From positions 1-64,000 of the forward strand of contig CAWGQC010000001.1 of assembly GCA_963824645.1 (NCBI GenBank): a stretch of 64,000 bases of DNA. The letters run 5' to 3'. The notes below the pieces were generated by a model. That model did not search any database. It worked only from the letters and a program-made list of their open reading frames with translations, and had not been told where the DNA came from. The DNA is from Bog-756 sp963824645 (GTDB lineage: Bacteria > Actinomycetota > Acidimicrobiia > Acidimicrobiales > RAAP-2). Below are positions 34,298-46,468 of the stretch, one piece after another. Each line of letters opens with the position of its first letter. Position 1 is the first letter of the stretch. The translations under genes were made by a program, and so were the position numbers.

Positions 34298-35068
34298 ATG
34301 CCCGCGGTGGATGTCAATGCCGACCTGGCCGAGGGCGAGATGCCGTCGCCCGCCGACCGTCTGGTCCTCGATTCGGTCACCAGCGCCAGTCTGGCGTGCG
34401 GGTTCCACGCCGGGAACCGACAGGTGATGCGCTCCACGGCGCACGCGGCCGTGGCCCGCGGCGTGGCCATCGGAGCCCACGTCTCGTTCCGCGATCGCCC
34501 GGGGTTCGGGCGACGGCGGGTCGAGGTGTCGAGCGCGGAATTGGTCGACGACATCGTCGAGCAATGTCAGATCCTCGACGACGAGGTCCGATCGGTGGGG
34601 GGAACGGTTGCCTTCGTCAAACCCCACGGTGCTCTCTACAACCTGATGGGTGTGGACGACGATGTCGCCGCCGCCGTCGTCGAGGCGGTGTGGCGTCACC
34701 CGAGCGGCGTCCTGGTGGCCCAACCGGAGACAGCCATCGTCGATCGGGCCCGCCGAGCGGGACTGCGGGTGGTCCCCGAAGGGTTTCCCGACCGGGGCTA
34801 CCTGACCGATGGACGGCTGGCTCCCCGTCAGCATCCCGACGGCCTGATCCACGACGCCGACGAAGTCGCCCGGCGGGCGGTGGCCCTGGCCGGTGGCGAG
34901 GCCATCGGGTCGGTCGACGGGGGGTTGGTGTCGGTCGGCGTCGAGACGCTGTGTATCCACGGGGACGCACCCGACGCCCCCGACACGGCCGCCGCCGTGC
35001 GCGCCGCCCTCGAGGCGGCCGGCTTCATGGTCCGTTCCTTTGTCGACGCCCCTGCTCCGCTGTCGTGA
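34298..35068 (+). CDS. pxpA: 5-oxoprolinase subunit A (LamB/YcsF family)
   Basis: With PxpB and PxpC it hydrolyses 5-oxoproline (pyroglutamate) to glutamate using ATP, clearing a spontaneous breakdown product of glutamine. The 256-aa protein has VDVNADLAEG at residues 4-13 (DLNADxGEG in most homologues), LACGFHAGNRQVM and VKPHGALYNLM. It overlaps pxpBC by 4 nt (GTGA). The pair sits on the opposite strand to all genes around it. Confidence 0.93.
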   Translation: MPAVDVNADLAEGEMPSPADRLVLDSVTSASLACGFHAGNRQVMRSTAHAAVARGVAIGAHVSFRDRPGFGRRRVEVSSAELVDDIVEQCQILDDEVRSVGGTVAFVKPHGALYNLMGVDDDVAAAVVEAVWRHPSGVLVAQPETAIVDRARRAGLRVVPEGFPDRGYLTDGRLAPRQHPDGLIHDADEVARRAVALAGGEAIGSVDGGLVSVGVETLCIHGDAPDAPDTAAAVRAALEAAGFMVRSFVDAPAPLS

Positions 35069-36789
35069 CCATGGCCGGGCGGGGACCGGGCCAACCGGTG
35101 GCCATCACTGACATAACCCCTTTCGGCGACCGTGCCCTGCTGATCGGCACGGCCGACATCGGGTCGGCTCACCGACTGACCGCCGCCGTCGAGGCCCGAC
35201 GGAGGGACGGTCGGGCCCCATCCGGTGTCGACGAAGCGATCGTCGGATTGGCCAGTGTGGTCGTCATCCTCCAACCGGGCGGCGACGTGGACGATGTCGA
35301 GGCATGGCTCCGCCAGCTCCCCCGGGATGAACAGCACGACGTACAGCAGGACCGGACACCGGAGGGTCTCGGTTTGATCGGGCGGGGCCGATCGCAGCGT
35401 CTGGAGCTACCGGTCGTCTTCGACGGACCCGATCTCGAGGCGGTGGCCGGGTGGGCCGGTCTGACGGCAGAGGCGGTGGTGTCCCTCTTGACCACCACCG
35501 AGCTCGGCGTGGCCTTTATCGGCTTCTCCCCCGGCTTCCCCTACCTGGTGGGCCTGCCCCCGGCGCTCGCTTCTGTTCCCCGCCGCTCCACCCCCCGAGC
35601 CACGGTGCCGGCGGGCGCGGTGGCGGTGGCCGGCGGGTTCGCCTCCGTTTACCCCCAGGCCACACCGGGAGGCTGGATGGTGGTGGGCCGGACCTCACGC
35701 TCCCTCTTCGATCCCGACCGTCCGCCCTACGCCGCCCTGTCTGCCGGTGACACCGTGCGCTTCACCGCCCGACCGACGTGGGAGGCCGGGCACGGTCCCC
35801 CGGCAGGCCACGGCCGCCGGCCTCTCACCGCGGCCGGCCCGCGCTTCTTAGCCGTGGCCTCCCCCGGTCTGCTCAGCCTGGTCGAAGACGGCGGGCGGCG
35901 GGGAGTGTCGGCTATCGGCGTACCGGCCGCCGGTGCGGCCGACACCGACACCATGCGTCTGGCCAACCGGTTGGTCGGCAACCCCGACCGGGCGGCCACC
36001 ATCGAGGTCACGGCCACCGGGCCCCGGCTGCGGTTCAGCGGCCATGGCTACCTGGCCGTGGTGGCCTCGTCCCCCGACGGTGTGGAGGTCAGGATGGACG
36101 ACCGTCCGGTGCCCGACGCCACCCTCACCCCGGTCGGTCATGGTCACGTGGTCGAGGTGGGCCGGGTGGTGGCCGGCCTCCGCGCCTATGTGGCCGTGTC
36201 CGGAGGCTTCGAACCGCCACTGGTGGTCGGGGCCCGGTCGGACGACGTGTTGTCCGGACTGGGACCCGGACCCTTGGCCGTGGGTGACCGGCTGTCCATC
36301 GGTCCGGCCACCCGGCCCCGCGGCCACCTTCTGCCCGGGGTGGAGCGCAGCGCTGGCCGACCTGTACCGGTCCGGGTCATCCCCGGACCTCACCGTCGGT
36401 CCGGCGCCCCTGACGACCTCATCACCACCACCCCGTGGACGGTGGGCCCGGAGTCCAACCGAGTGGGTGTCCGATTGGCCCGTCCCGGGCGCCCCTCCCG
36501 ACCCCATGACACGGCCATACCGTCCTTCGGCATGGTGACCGGCGCCGTCCAGCTCCCTCCCGACGGCAACCCCATCATCCTGGGACCCGACCACGCCACG
36601 GTGGGCGGCTACCCGGTGGTGGCCTGCGTGATCGCCGCCGACCTCCCTCGGGTCGGTCAGTTGCAACCCGGCGACCAGGTGGTGTTCGAGATCTGCGACG
36701 GCGCCACGGCCCGCCGCGCCTACCTCCATCAGGAACACCAGCTGTCGGAACGGGTGGTCGGGTGGTTCCCGACCGAGGCCGCCCTCTGA
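35065..36789 (+). CDS. pxpB-pxpC: 5-oxoprolinase subunits B and C fused in one protein
   Basis: The N-terminal part (about residues 1-235) is PxpB/KipI-like, with ITDITPFGDRALLI, FIGFSPGFPYLVGLP and VAGGFASVYPQATPGGW. The C-terminal part (about 255-574) is PxpC/KipA-like, with FLAVASPGLLSLVEDGGRRG, VPAAGAADTDTMRLANRLVGN and YPVVACVIAADLPRVGQLQPGD. In E. coli and Bacillus these are separate proteins; fusions are known in actinobacteria and in the related urea amidolyase. Total 574 aa from GTG 35065; ATG 35071 is an alternative. It ends 2 nt from the convergent pyrF stop, leaving no room for a terminator. Confidence 0.9.
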   Translation: MTMAGRGPGQPVAITDITPFGDRALLIGTADIGSAHRLTAAVEARRRDGRAPSGVDEAIVGLASVVVILQPGGDVDDVEAWLRQLPRDEQHDVQQDRTPEGLGLIGRGRSQRLELPVVFDGPDLEAVAGWAGLTAEAVVSLLTTTELGVAFIGFSPGFPYLVGLPPALASVPRRSTPRATVPAGAVAVAGGFASVYPQATPGGWMVVGRTSRSLFDPDRPPYAALSAGDTVRFTARPTWEAGHGPPAGHGRRPLTAAGPRFLAVASPGLLSLVEDGGRRGVSAIGVPAAGAADTDTMRLANRLVGNPDRAATIEVTATGPRLRFSGHGYLAVVASSPDGVEVRMDDRPVPDATLTPVGHGHVVEVGRVVAGLRAYVAVSGGFEPPLVVGARSDDVLSGLGPGPLAVGDRLSIGPATRPRGHLLPGVERSAGRPVPVRVIPGPHRRSGAPDDLITTTPWTVGPESNRVGVRLARPGRPSRPHDTAIPSFGMVTGAVQLPPDGNPIILGPDHATVGGYPVVACVIAADLPRVGQLQPGDQVVFEICDGATARRAYLHQEHQLSERVVGWFPTEAAL

Positions 36790-36791
36790 GC

Positions 36792-37661
36792 CTAGGGAAA
36801 GGCCCGTCGCACCTCGTCCCGCGTCGATTGAGCCGCCGCCCGCAGGGAGTGCTGATCGGGCCCGGCATCGAGCACCGAACGCGACGTGCTGGGCAACACC
36901 GTCCCCGGTGGGCACCCGGCAAACAGCGCCGACACCGTCTCGGTGGTCCCCCCCTGGGCGCCCAGGCCGGGGGCCAGGATCATGCCCCCCAGCGAGGCCA
37001 GGTCGAAGCGGGAGGGAGCCAGGGTGGCCCCGATCACGGCGCCGACCGTGCCGGTCAGCCCGGGCGGTCCACCGTTGAGTTCGGCGATGGAGGCCAGCAG
37101 ATCGTCTTCGACCGAGGGCCGCTCCTCGCTCCCCCCCCGGGGACCGACGACGGCCTCCTGGAGCGACCGCCCCTCGGGATTGGAGCTACGCGCCACCACC
37201 AGAACGCCGCGACCGGTCGCTGCGGCCAGCTCGAAGGCTGGCCGCAGGGCGGCGATGCCCAGATAGGCGTGAACGGTGACCGCATCGGCACACAGAGGAC
37301 TGTTCGGATCCAGCCAGGCCGAGGCGTAGGCGTCCATGGTGGTCCCGATGTCACCCCGTTTGGCGTCGGCGATGACCAGTAGGCCCCGTTGGCGGGCCGC
37401 CTCCAGCACCGATTCCAGGGCGGCCATACCGGCCGACCCGTGCCGCTCGAAGAAGGCGACCTGTGGCTTGACCACCGGCACCGTGCCGGCGAAGGCCTCG
37501 ACGCAGCGGAGGCCGAAGGTCCGCAGGCCGTCGGCCGAATCGGGCAGCCCCCACCGGTCGAGTAGCGCGGCCGACGGATCGATACCGGTGCACAGCGGAC
37601 CGGTGGCGGCCACGGCGGCGGCCACGCGGGCCCGAAACCCGCCGTCGGGCACTTCAGTCAT
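36792..37661 (-). CDS. pyrF: Orotidine 5'-phosphate decarboxylase
   Basis: It decarboxylates OMP to UMP, the last de novo pyrimidine step. The 289-aa length and DAKRGDIGTTMDAYA (about residues 97-111, with catalytic lysine and aspartates) match the longer actinobacterial/myxobacterial type. VVKPQVAFFERHG and LAPGLGAQGG are further family blocks. Its start overlaps the end of pyrD by 8 nt; it is last in the pyr operon. Confidence 0.96.
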   Translation of the reverse strand: MTEVPDGGFRARVAAAVAATGPLCTGIDPSAALLDRWGLPDSADGLRTFGLRCVEAFAGTVPVVKPQVAFFERHGSAGMAALESVLEAARQRGLLVIADAKRGDIGTTMDAYASAWLDPNSPLCADAVTVHAYLGIAALRPAFELAAATGRGVLVVARSSNPEGRSLQEAVVGPRGGSEERPSVEDDLLASIAELNGGPPGLTGTVGAVIGATLAPSRFDLASLGGMILAPGLGAQGGTTETVSALFAGCPPGTVLPSTSRSVLDAGPDQHSLRAAAQSTRDEVRRAFP

Positions 37662-38624
37662 GGGCCACTCCTCTCAGATCGCTCAACCGTCGTACCCCCC
37701 GGCGGGTACACCAGTTCGCCACCTCGTCGAGGATGCGACGGGGCGCCCGCGGATCGCGGAAGGTCGCCGTCCCCACCTGGACGGCGGTGGCGCCGGCCAT
37801 GATCAGCTCGACGGCCTCTGCGCCGGTGGTCACCCCCCCGACCCCGATGAGGGCGGCTCGGGGATGGGCCGTGTGCACATCGAAGACGGCCCGGACCGCC
37901 ACCGGGTGTATGGCCGGACCCGACAGTCCCCCCCGCCCGGACCGGAGCCGAGGACCGGCCGCCCGGTGTCGACATCGATGGCCATGCCCAGGACGGTGTT
38001 GATCAGGGTGACCGCCTCGGCCCCTGCCTGCAGGGCGGCGCCGGCCACCTCGGCCACGTCGGCCACATTGGGGCTGAGCTTGGCCCACAACGGCAGCCGG
38101 CACTCGTCGGCCACCGCCGCCACCACCTCGGCGGTGGCCGACGGTGAGTGGGCGAACATCCGGCGCCGATCCTCCACGTTGGGGCAGCTCACGTTGACCT
38201 CGACGGCGGTGAGTCCGGCCACCCCGGACAGAATCGCACCCGCTTTGGCAAAGTCGGCCACCCGCTGACCCCAGATGCTGGCCACCACCCGCGCCCCCGA
38301 GCCCACCAGCCGGGGAAGATCATCGTTGATCCACGCCTCGAGACCGGGCCCCTGCAGGCCCACGCTGTTGAGCATCCCCGCCTCGGTCGGGTGGAGGCGG
38401 GGTGCCGGGTTGCCCGGCCAGGCATCGACCGACAGCGACTTGACCACCACCGCACCCAGTTCACCCAGGGGGAAGTAGGCCCCCAGCTCGTCGCCGTGCC
38501 CGGCGGTGCCCGATGCGGTCATCACCGGATTGGGCAGCGCCACCGACCCGACCGCCACAGCCAGGTCGACCCCGCCGCCCCCGGACGGCCCTGGCGGGCG
38601 GGAGGTGGACACCGGCGGGCTCAT
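37654..38624 (-). pseudogene. pyrD: Dihydroorotate dehydrogenase (class 1-like), split by an apparent frameshift
   Basis: It should oxidise dihydroorotate to orotate using FMN. The first frame covers about 230 residues, with NPVMTASGTAGHGDE, KSLSVDAWPGNPAPR, VEVNVSCPNVEDRR and LINTVLGMAIDVDTGRPVLG. The second frame carries GGLSGPAIHPVAVRAVFDV and the FMN phosphate site IGVGGVTTGAEAVELIMAGATAVQVG. The switch falls in a run of seven C at 37928-37934, where one more base restores a 323-aa protein. The segments resemble class 1B enzymes, yet no pyrK is nearby. A base-calling error in the run is the simplest reading, since all other pyr genes are intact. Confidence 0.85.
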
Positions 38625-38628
38625 GGCG

Positions 38629-41942
<3,314 letters not shown>

Positions 41943-41943
<1 letters not shown>

Positions 41944-43064
41944 CAGTGCCCCCCTCGGGCCCCGGTGGCGTCCATCAGGGTCCGGAACTCTTCGAACAGG
42001 GTGCGGGCGTCATGGGGACCGGGTCCCGCCTCGGGGTGGTACTGGACGCTGAAGGCCGGCGTGTCGCGGCTGGCCAGACCTTCGACCACCCCGTCGTTGA
42101 GATTGACGTGGGTGACCTCACTTCGGGCCAACGAGTCCTCGGCCACGGCGAAGTTGTGGTTCTGGGAGGTGATCGAGACCCGCCCGGTGGCCAGGGTCCG
42201 TACCGGATGGTTGCCCCCGTGGTGACCGAAGGGGAGCTTGAAGGTCGAGGCGCCGAGGGCGGTGGCCATCAGTTGATGACCGAGACAGATCCCGAACACC
42301 GCCGTCGTGCCCGCCGCCATCAGGACCCGGATCTCCTCCACGATGGGGGCCAGGGCGGCGGGGTCCCCCGGTCCGTTGGACAGGAAGACCCCGTCGGGGG
42401 CGAGGTCGAGGACCTGCGCCGCCGGGGTCGATGCCGGCACCACGGTGAGGGTGGCCATGTGGCCCAGCTGGCGGAGCATGGCCTCTTTGATACCGAAGTC
42501 GTAGGCCACCACCCGGTAGGGGCCGTCCCCCCGGTTGAAGGGCGCGGCGGTGGTCACGGTGGATACCAGATCGCGCCCGTCGGTGGGCGGTGCGGCCGCG
42601 GCGGCGGCCGCCAGTTCCGCCTGGCCGGCGGTACCGAAGGCACAGGGCATGGCCCCCCGGTCCCGCAGATGCCGGGTCAGTCGCCGGGTGTCGACACCGG
42701 TGATGCCGGGCACGCCGGCCCGGACCAGGAATTCCTCCAGGGAACCGGTCGATCGCCAGTTGCTGGGCCGGTCACAGACATCGCGCACGATCACGCCCTG
42801 GCAGTAGGGACGACCGGCCTCGTCGTCGTCCGGATTGACCCCGTAGTTGCCGATGTGGGGAGCGGTGAAGGCGATGACCTGGCCGGCGTAGGAAGGATCG
42901 GTGATCACCTCCTGATAGCCGGAGAGAACGGTGTTGAACACGGCCTCGCCGGTGGCCACCTCTCCCACCGGTTCGGCTCCCATGGCCTCGCCCTCGAAGA
43001 CGGTGCCGTCGGCCAGCACCAGGCGGGCCTCGGGTCGGTGCACCGTGCCGGACCGGTCGCTCAA
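41943..43064 (-). CDS. carA: Carbamoyl-phosphate synthase small subunit
   Basis: This glutamine amidotransferase supplies ammonia to CarB. The C-terminal class I GATase has the nucleophile cysteine in FGICLGHQLMATALG and the histidine-glutamate pair in SVQYHPEAGPGP. The N-terminal domain starts ARLVLADGTVFEGEAMG. TTG 43064 overlaps the pyrC stop as TTGA, fitting the overlap style of the cluster, and gives 373 aa; GTG 43043 is an alternative. Confidence 0.96.
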
Positions 43065-44389
43065 CGCTGGGCCTCGGCGTCCACGACCACCGGCTCGCCG
43101 CCGAAGACGGTGTGCCTCACCCGTCCGGTCAGTTTCCACCCCTGGTAGGGGGAGTTGCGGCTGCGACTGGCCAGGGCGGCGGCGTCGACCGTCCACTGGG
43201 CGGTGGGGTCGATGACCACCAGATGGGCGGCGGCCCCCGGGACGATCGGACCGCCCTGCCCACCGCGGCCCGAGGTGTCCAGCCCGGCGATGGCCGCCGG
43301 CTGCCAGCTGAGCAGGGCCAACACCCGGGCCAGGGAAAGACCGGTCTGACCCAGGGCCAGGGCCAGAGCCGTCTCGAGACCCAGCATGCCCGGTGGCGCC
43401 TGATCGAAAGGGAGGTCCTTGAGCTCGGGGGCGTGGGGGGCGTGGTCGGTGGCGATGGCGTCGATGGTGCCGTCGGCCAACCCCGCCTTCACCGCTTCCA
43501 CGTCGGCCGCCGGGCGCAGGGGCGGGTTGACCTTGAACACCGGGTCGTATCCGGCGGCACAACCGTCGGTGAGGGTGAAATGGTGGGGGGCGGCTTCGGC
43601 CGTCACGGCCAGACCCTCGGCTTTGGCCCGCCGCACCATCTCCACCGATCCCGCCGTCGACAGGTGGAGGAAGTGGATGCGGGCGCCGGTCTCCCGGGCC
43701 AGGGCGATGTCGCGGCCGACCATCACCTCCTCGGCGGCGGCGGGCACCCCGGGTAGCCCCAGACGGCTCGACCAGGCCCCTTCGTGCATGGCGCCGCCGG
43801 CCGCCAGCGAGGTGTCCTCACAGTGCTGGGCCAGGGTCACCCCGATGCCGCGGGCGTATTCGAGGGCCCGGCGCATGAGCCCGGCCGACTGGACCCCGGC
43901 CCCGTCGTCGGTGAACAGCCGCACGCCGAGGGCGGCCATCTCGGCCAGGGGGGCCAGACGTTGGCCGGCCCGCCCCTGGGTGATGGCTCCGGCCACGGCC
44001 ACCTCGGCGGTGGCCGTGGTGGCCAGGTCGAGGACGCTGCGGACGGCCTCGGCGCTGTCGAGCGGCGGCTCGGTATTGGGCATGGCCACCACCGCCGTGT
44101 AGCCGCCCAGGGCCGCCGCCCGGGTACCGGTCTCGATGGATTCCGACTCCTCCCGCCCGGGCTCTCGGAGATGGGTGTGCAGGTCGACCAGCCCGGGAGC
44201 CACCGTGCAGCCACCGGCATCGAGGACCAGGGCTCCCGACGGGACCTCGATGGTGGCGGCCACCGCCTCCACCCGCCCGCCCGACACCAGGACGTCGGCC
44301 CGGCGCTCGCCCTCCCGGTCGAGGACGGTCCCGCCCCGGATGATCACGGTGGGAGGCCCCGTCGGCGTTGGTGGCCGGCCCTCAGTCAC
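43061..44389 (-). CDS. pyrC: Dihydroorotase
   Basis: It cyclises carbamoyl aspartate to dihydroorotate. The 442-aa amidohydrolase has the metal motif DLHTHLREPG (about residues 68-77), then HCEDTSL, FLHLSTAGSVEM and DAIATDHAPHAPELK with the catalytic aspartate. These mark the class I (multifunctional-like) type. It overlaps pyrB by 8 nt and carA by 4 nt. Confidence 0.97.
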   Translation of the reverse strand: MTEGRPPTPTGPPTVIIRGGTVLDREGERRADVLVSGGRVEAVAATIEVPSGALVLDAGGCTVAPGLVDLHTHLREPGREESESIETGTRAAALGGYTAVVAMPNTEPPLDSAEAVRSVLDLATTATAEVAVAGAITQGRAGQRLAPLAEMAALGVRLFTDDGAGVQSAGLMRRALEYARGIGVTLAQHCEDTSLAAGGAMHEGAWSSRLGLPGVPAAAEEVMVGRDIALARETGARIHFLHLSTAGSVEMVRRAKAEGLAVTAEAAPHHFTLTDGCAAGYDPVFKVNPPLRPAADVEAVKAGLADGTIDAIATDHAPHAPELKDLPFDQAPPGMLGLETALALALGQTGLSLARVLALLSWQPAAIAGLDTSGRGGQGGPIVPGAAAHLVVIDPTAQWTVDAAALASRSRNSPYQGWKLTGRVRHTVFGGEPVVVDAEAQR

Positions 44390-45353
44390 CGGAACCCTCC
44401 CCGCTCGGGGCCCGTCCCAGCAACAAGAAGAGCACCGCCATCCGGATGGCCACCCCGTTGCTCACCTGTTCGGTGATGAGCGCCGCCGGCAGCTCGGCCA
44501 CGTCGGAAGCGATCTCCACGCCCCGCACGATGGGACCGGGGTGGAGGATGAGGGCCTCGGGTCGGAGCAGGGCCGCCCGGCGGGCCGTCAGCCCGAATTG
44601 GGAGGTGTACTCCCGCAGGGTGGGAACGTATTCCCCGCTGCCCCGCTCCGATTGCACCCGCAGCAGCGATACCACGTCCGCCTTCTCCAGCACGTCGTCG
44701 AGGTCCTGGGTGACGGCCGTCACCGGCCACCCCTCCAGGGAGGGCGGGAGAAGGGTGCGTGGCGCCACCAGGGTGACCTCGGCGCCCACGGCGGCATAGG
44801 CCCCGATCTGCGACCGGGCCACCCGGCTGTGTCGGATGTCGCCCACGATCACCACCTGGAGCCCTTCGAATCGGGACAGGCCTTCGTCGCCCCCGCCCAG
44901 GGCCTGGCGCACGGTGAAGAGATCGAGGAGGGCCTGGGTCGGATGTTGGTGCCATCCGTCACCGGCGTTGATGACCACACAGCGGTCCACCCAGTTGGCG
45001 ATCTGGGCCGGCACGCCCGAGGAGGCGTGGCGGACGATCATGGCGTCGATGCCGATGGCCTCCACCGTCTCGACGGTGTCCCGCAACGACTCCCCCTTCT
45101 TCACGGAGGACGAGCCGGCGGCGAAAGAGAGGACGTCGGCCGACATCCGCTTGGCCGCCGTCTCGAAGGACATCCGGGTGCGGGTGGAGTCCTCGAAGAA
45201 CAGGGTGGCCACCGTACGGCCCCGCATGGTGGGTACCTTGGGGTTGGCCCGTCGACCGACCTCGGCGAAGGAGTCGGCCACCCGCAGCACCTCGGTGATG
45301 TCGTCGGTGGCCAGGTCCTCGATACTGAGGAGGTGGGTGGGGAAAGGGCTCAC
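44382..45353 (-). CDS. pyrB: Aspartate carbamoyltransferase catalytic subunit
   Basis: It joins carbamoyl phosphate and aspartate. The 323-aa protein has the carbamoyl phosphate loop FFEDSTRTRMSFE (about residues 52-64), GDGWHQHPTQALLD and HPGPIVRGVEI. No pyrI regulatory subunit follows, as is normal outside enterics. It overlaps pyrR by 4 nt (ATGA). Confidence 0.97.
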   Translation of the reverse strand: MSPFPTHLLSIEDLATDDITEVLRVADSFAEVGRRANPKVPTMRGRTVATLFFEDSTRTRMSFETAAKRMSADVLSFAAGSSSVKKGESLRDTVETVEAIGIDAMIVRHASSGVPAQIANWVDRCVVINAGDGWHQHPTQALLDLFTVRQALGGGDEGLSRFEGLQVVIVGDIRHSRVARSQIGAYAAVGAEVTLVAPRTLLPPSLEGWPVTAVTQDLDDVLEKADVVSLLRVQSERGSGEYVPTLREYTSQFGLTARRAALLRPEALILHPGPIVRGVEIASDVAELPAALITEQVSNGVAIRMAVLFLLLGRAPSGEGSGD

Positions 45354-45919
45354 CGGACCACCAGGTCGCCGAGGGCGACCCCCTCGTCGGACACGTCCAC
45401 CATCTCGTCACGTCGGGTGGGCAGGTTCTTCCCGACGTAGTCGGGACGGATGGGCAGTTCGCGGTGGCCACGGTCGACCATCACCGCCAGCTCGATGCGC
45501 TGCGCCCGCCCGTACTCCCCCAGGGCGTTGAGGGCGGCGCGGATGGTTCTTCCGGTGAACAACACATCGTCCACCAGCACCACCGTGCAGCCGGTCAGAT
45601 CGAAGCCGATGTCGGTGGCCGCCTCGGGCAGGACCGGGCGCAGACCGATGTCGTCCCGGTAGAAAGCCACGTCCAACGTCCCCACCGGGACGGTGGCCCC
45701 CTCGACGTCGATCAGGGTGGCCGCCAGTCGTTCGGCGATGGCCACCCCTCCGGTCTGGAGACCGATGAGCACCACCTGGTGCAGACCCCGGTTGCGTTCG
45801 GCGATCTCGTGGGCCATCCGGGTGATGGCCCGACGCACGTCGGCTTCCGACATCACCTGCGCCCGGGGAACGAACACGGCACCCCGCGGGCGGGTGTGAC
45901 TGCGCTCCCGTTCGGCCAC
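45350..45919 (-). CDS. pyrR: PyrR: pyrimidine operon RNA-binding regulator / uracil phosphoribosyltransferase
   Basis: PyrR binds UMP and then pyr mRNA, lowering expression of the operon; many members also have UPRT activity. The 189-aa protein has the PRPP loop VVLVDDVLFTGRTIRAAL (about residues 109-126) and the RNA-binding-side block LHQVVLIGLQTGGVAIAERL. GTG 45919 has an AGGAGG site 5 nt upstream. Its presumed target is the leader hairpin at 45937-45956. Confidence 0.96.
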   Translation of the reverse strand: MAERERSHTRPRGAVFVPRAQVMSEADVRRAITRMAHEIAERNRGLHQVVLIGLQTGGVAIAERLAATLIDVEGATVPVGTLDVAFYRDDIGLRPVLPEAATDIGFDLTGCTVVLVDDVLFTGRTIRAALNALGEYGRAQRIELAVMVDRGHRELPIRPDYVGKNLPTRRDEMVDVSDEGVALGDLVVR

Positions 45920-45936
45920 TGCATCCTCCTGTCCGT

Positions 45937-45956
45937 ACGGGCCTCACGGGACCCGC
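45937..45956 (-). promoter_or_regulatory. Candidate PyrR-binding hairpin in the pyrR leader RNA
   Basis: In mRNA sense the text GCGGGTCCCGTGAGGCCCGT matches the known PyrR-binding core (UCC-n-G-n-GAGG) and folds as a short stem CGGG/CCCG with the conserved bases in the loop. It lies 7 nt upstream of the AGGAGG ribosome-binding site. With no terminator after it, PyrR would most likely block translation of pyrR, as proposed for mycobacteria. Confidence 0.65.
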
Positions 45957-45973
45957 TTCACGGTCAGGCTCCG

Positions 45974-45979
45974 ACTATA
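45974..45979 (-). promoter_or_regulatory. -10 element of the pyr operon promoter
   Basis: TATAGT on the minus strand is the only good -10 between nusB and pyrR. Transcription would start near 45967, giving a leader of about 48 nt that contains the PyrR-binding hairpin. No convincing -35 is seen. Confidence 0.5.
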
Positions 45980-46021
45980 CCCGGTCGCTCCGGGCGAAGG
46001 CCGACGGGCCGCGGCGGCCGT

Positions 46022-46417
46022 TCACGAACGGACCTGGGCGGCCACGGTGGCCAGGACCCCGTTGACGAAGCGACCGGATTCATCGGTCGAATAGGCCGAG
46101 GCCAGCTCCACCGCCTCGTTGAGGATGACGGCGGTGGGCACGTCGGGAAAGGCCAACAGCTCGGCCACGGCCAGGCGGAGGACGTTGCGGTCCACCACGG
46201 CCATCCGATCGACGTCCCAGCCGATGGCCGCGTCCCCGATGAGCTGGTCGATGCGGTCCCCCTCCGATTCGACCGTCTCCAACAGGGCGGTGGCGTAAGG
46301 ATCGGGAGCCACCGCCAGCTCACCGAGGACGGTGGCCGGCGTGTCCCCTTTGAGGTCAGCTTCGTAGAGCAGGGTGACCACCCGTTCGCGGGCCTGATGG
46401 CGGGGGACGGGATCCAT
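46022..46417 (-). CDS. nusB: Transcription antitermination factor NusB
   Basis: NusB binds boxA RNA with NusE and promotes rRNA antitermination; a boxA-like element is present in the rrn leader at 378-397. The 131-aa all-helical protein has RHQARERVVTLLYEADLKG near the N-terminus and DRNVLRLAVAELLAFPDVPTAVILNEAVELASAYS. ATG 46417 fits the family start; GTG 46438 would add 7 residues. The efp-nusB pair is a common bacterial linkage. Confidence 0.94.
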   Translation of the reverse strand: MDPVPRHQARERVVTLLYEADLKGDTPATVLGELAVAPDPYATALLETVESEGDRIDQLIGDAAIGWDVDRMAVVDRNVLRLAVAELLAFPDVPTAVILNEAVELASAYSTDESGRFVNGVLATVAAQVRS

Positions 46418-46468
46418 GGTCAGCTCACGGGCGGGCACCGGGTCGAAGAGTCACCTCTCCGCGGGCAC

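Noticed and set aside
34298..36789. Mobile element carrying pxpABC
   Set aside because: No integrase, inverted repeats, target duplication or tRNA is seen at the edges, and base composition matches the neighbours.
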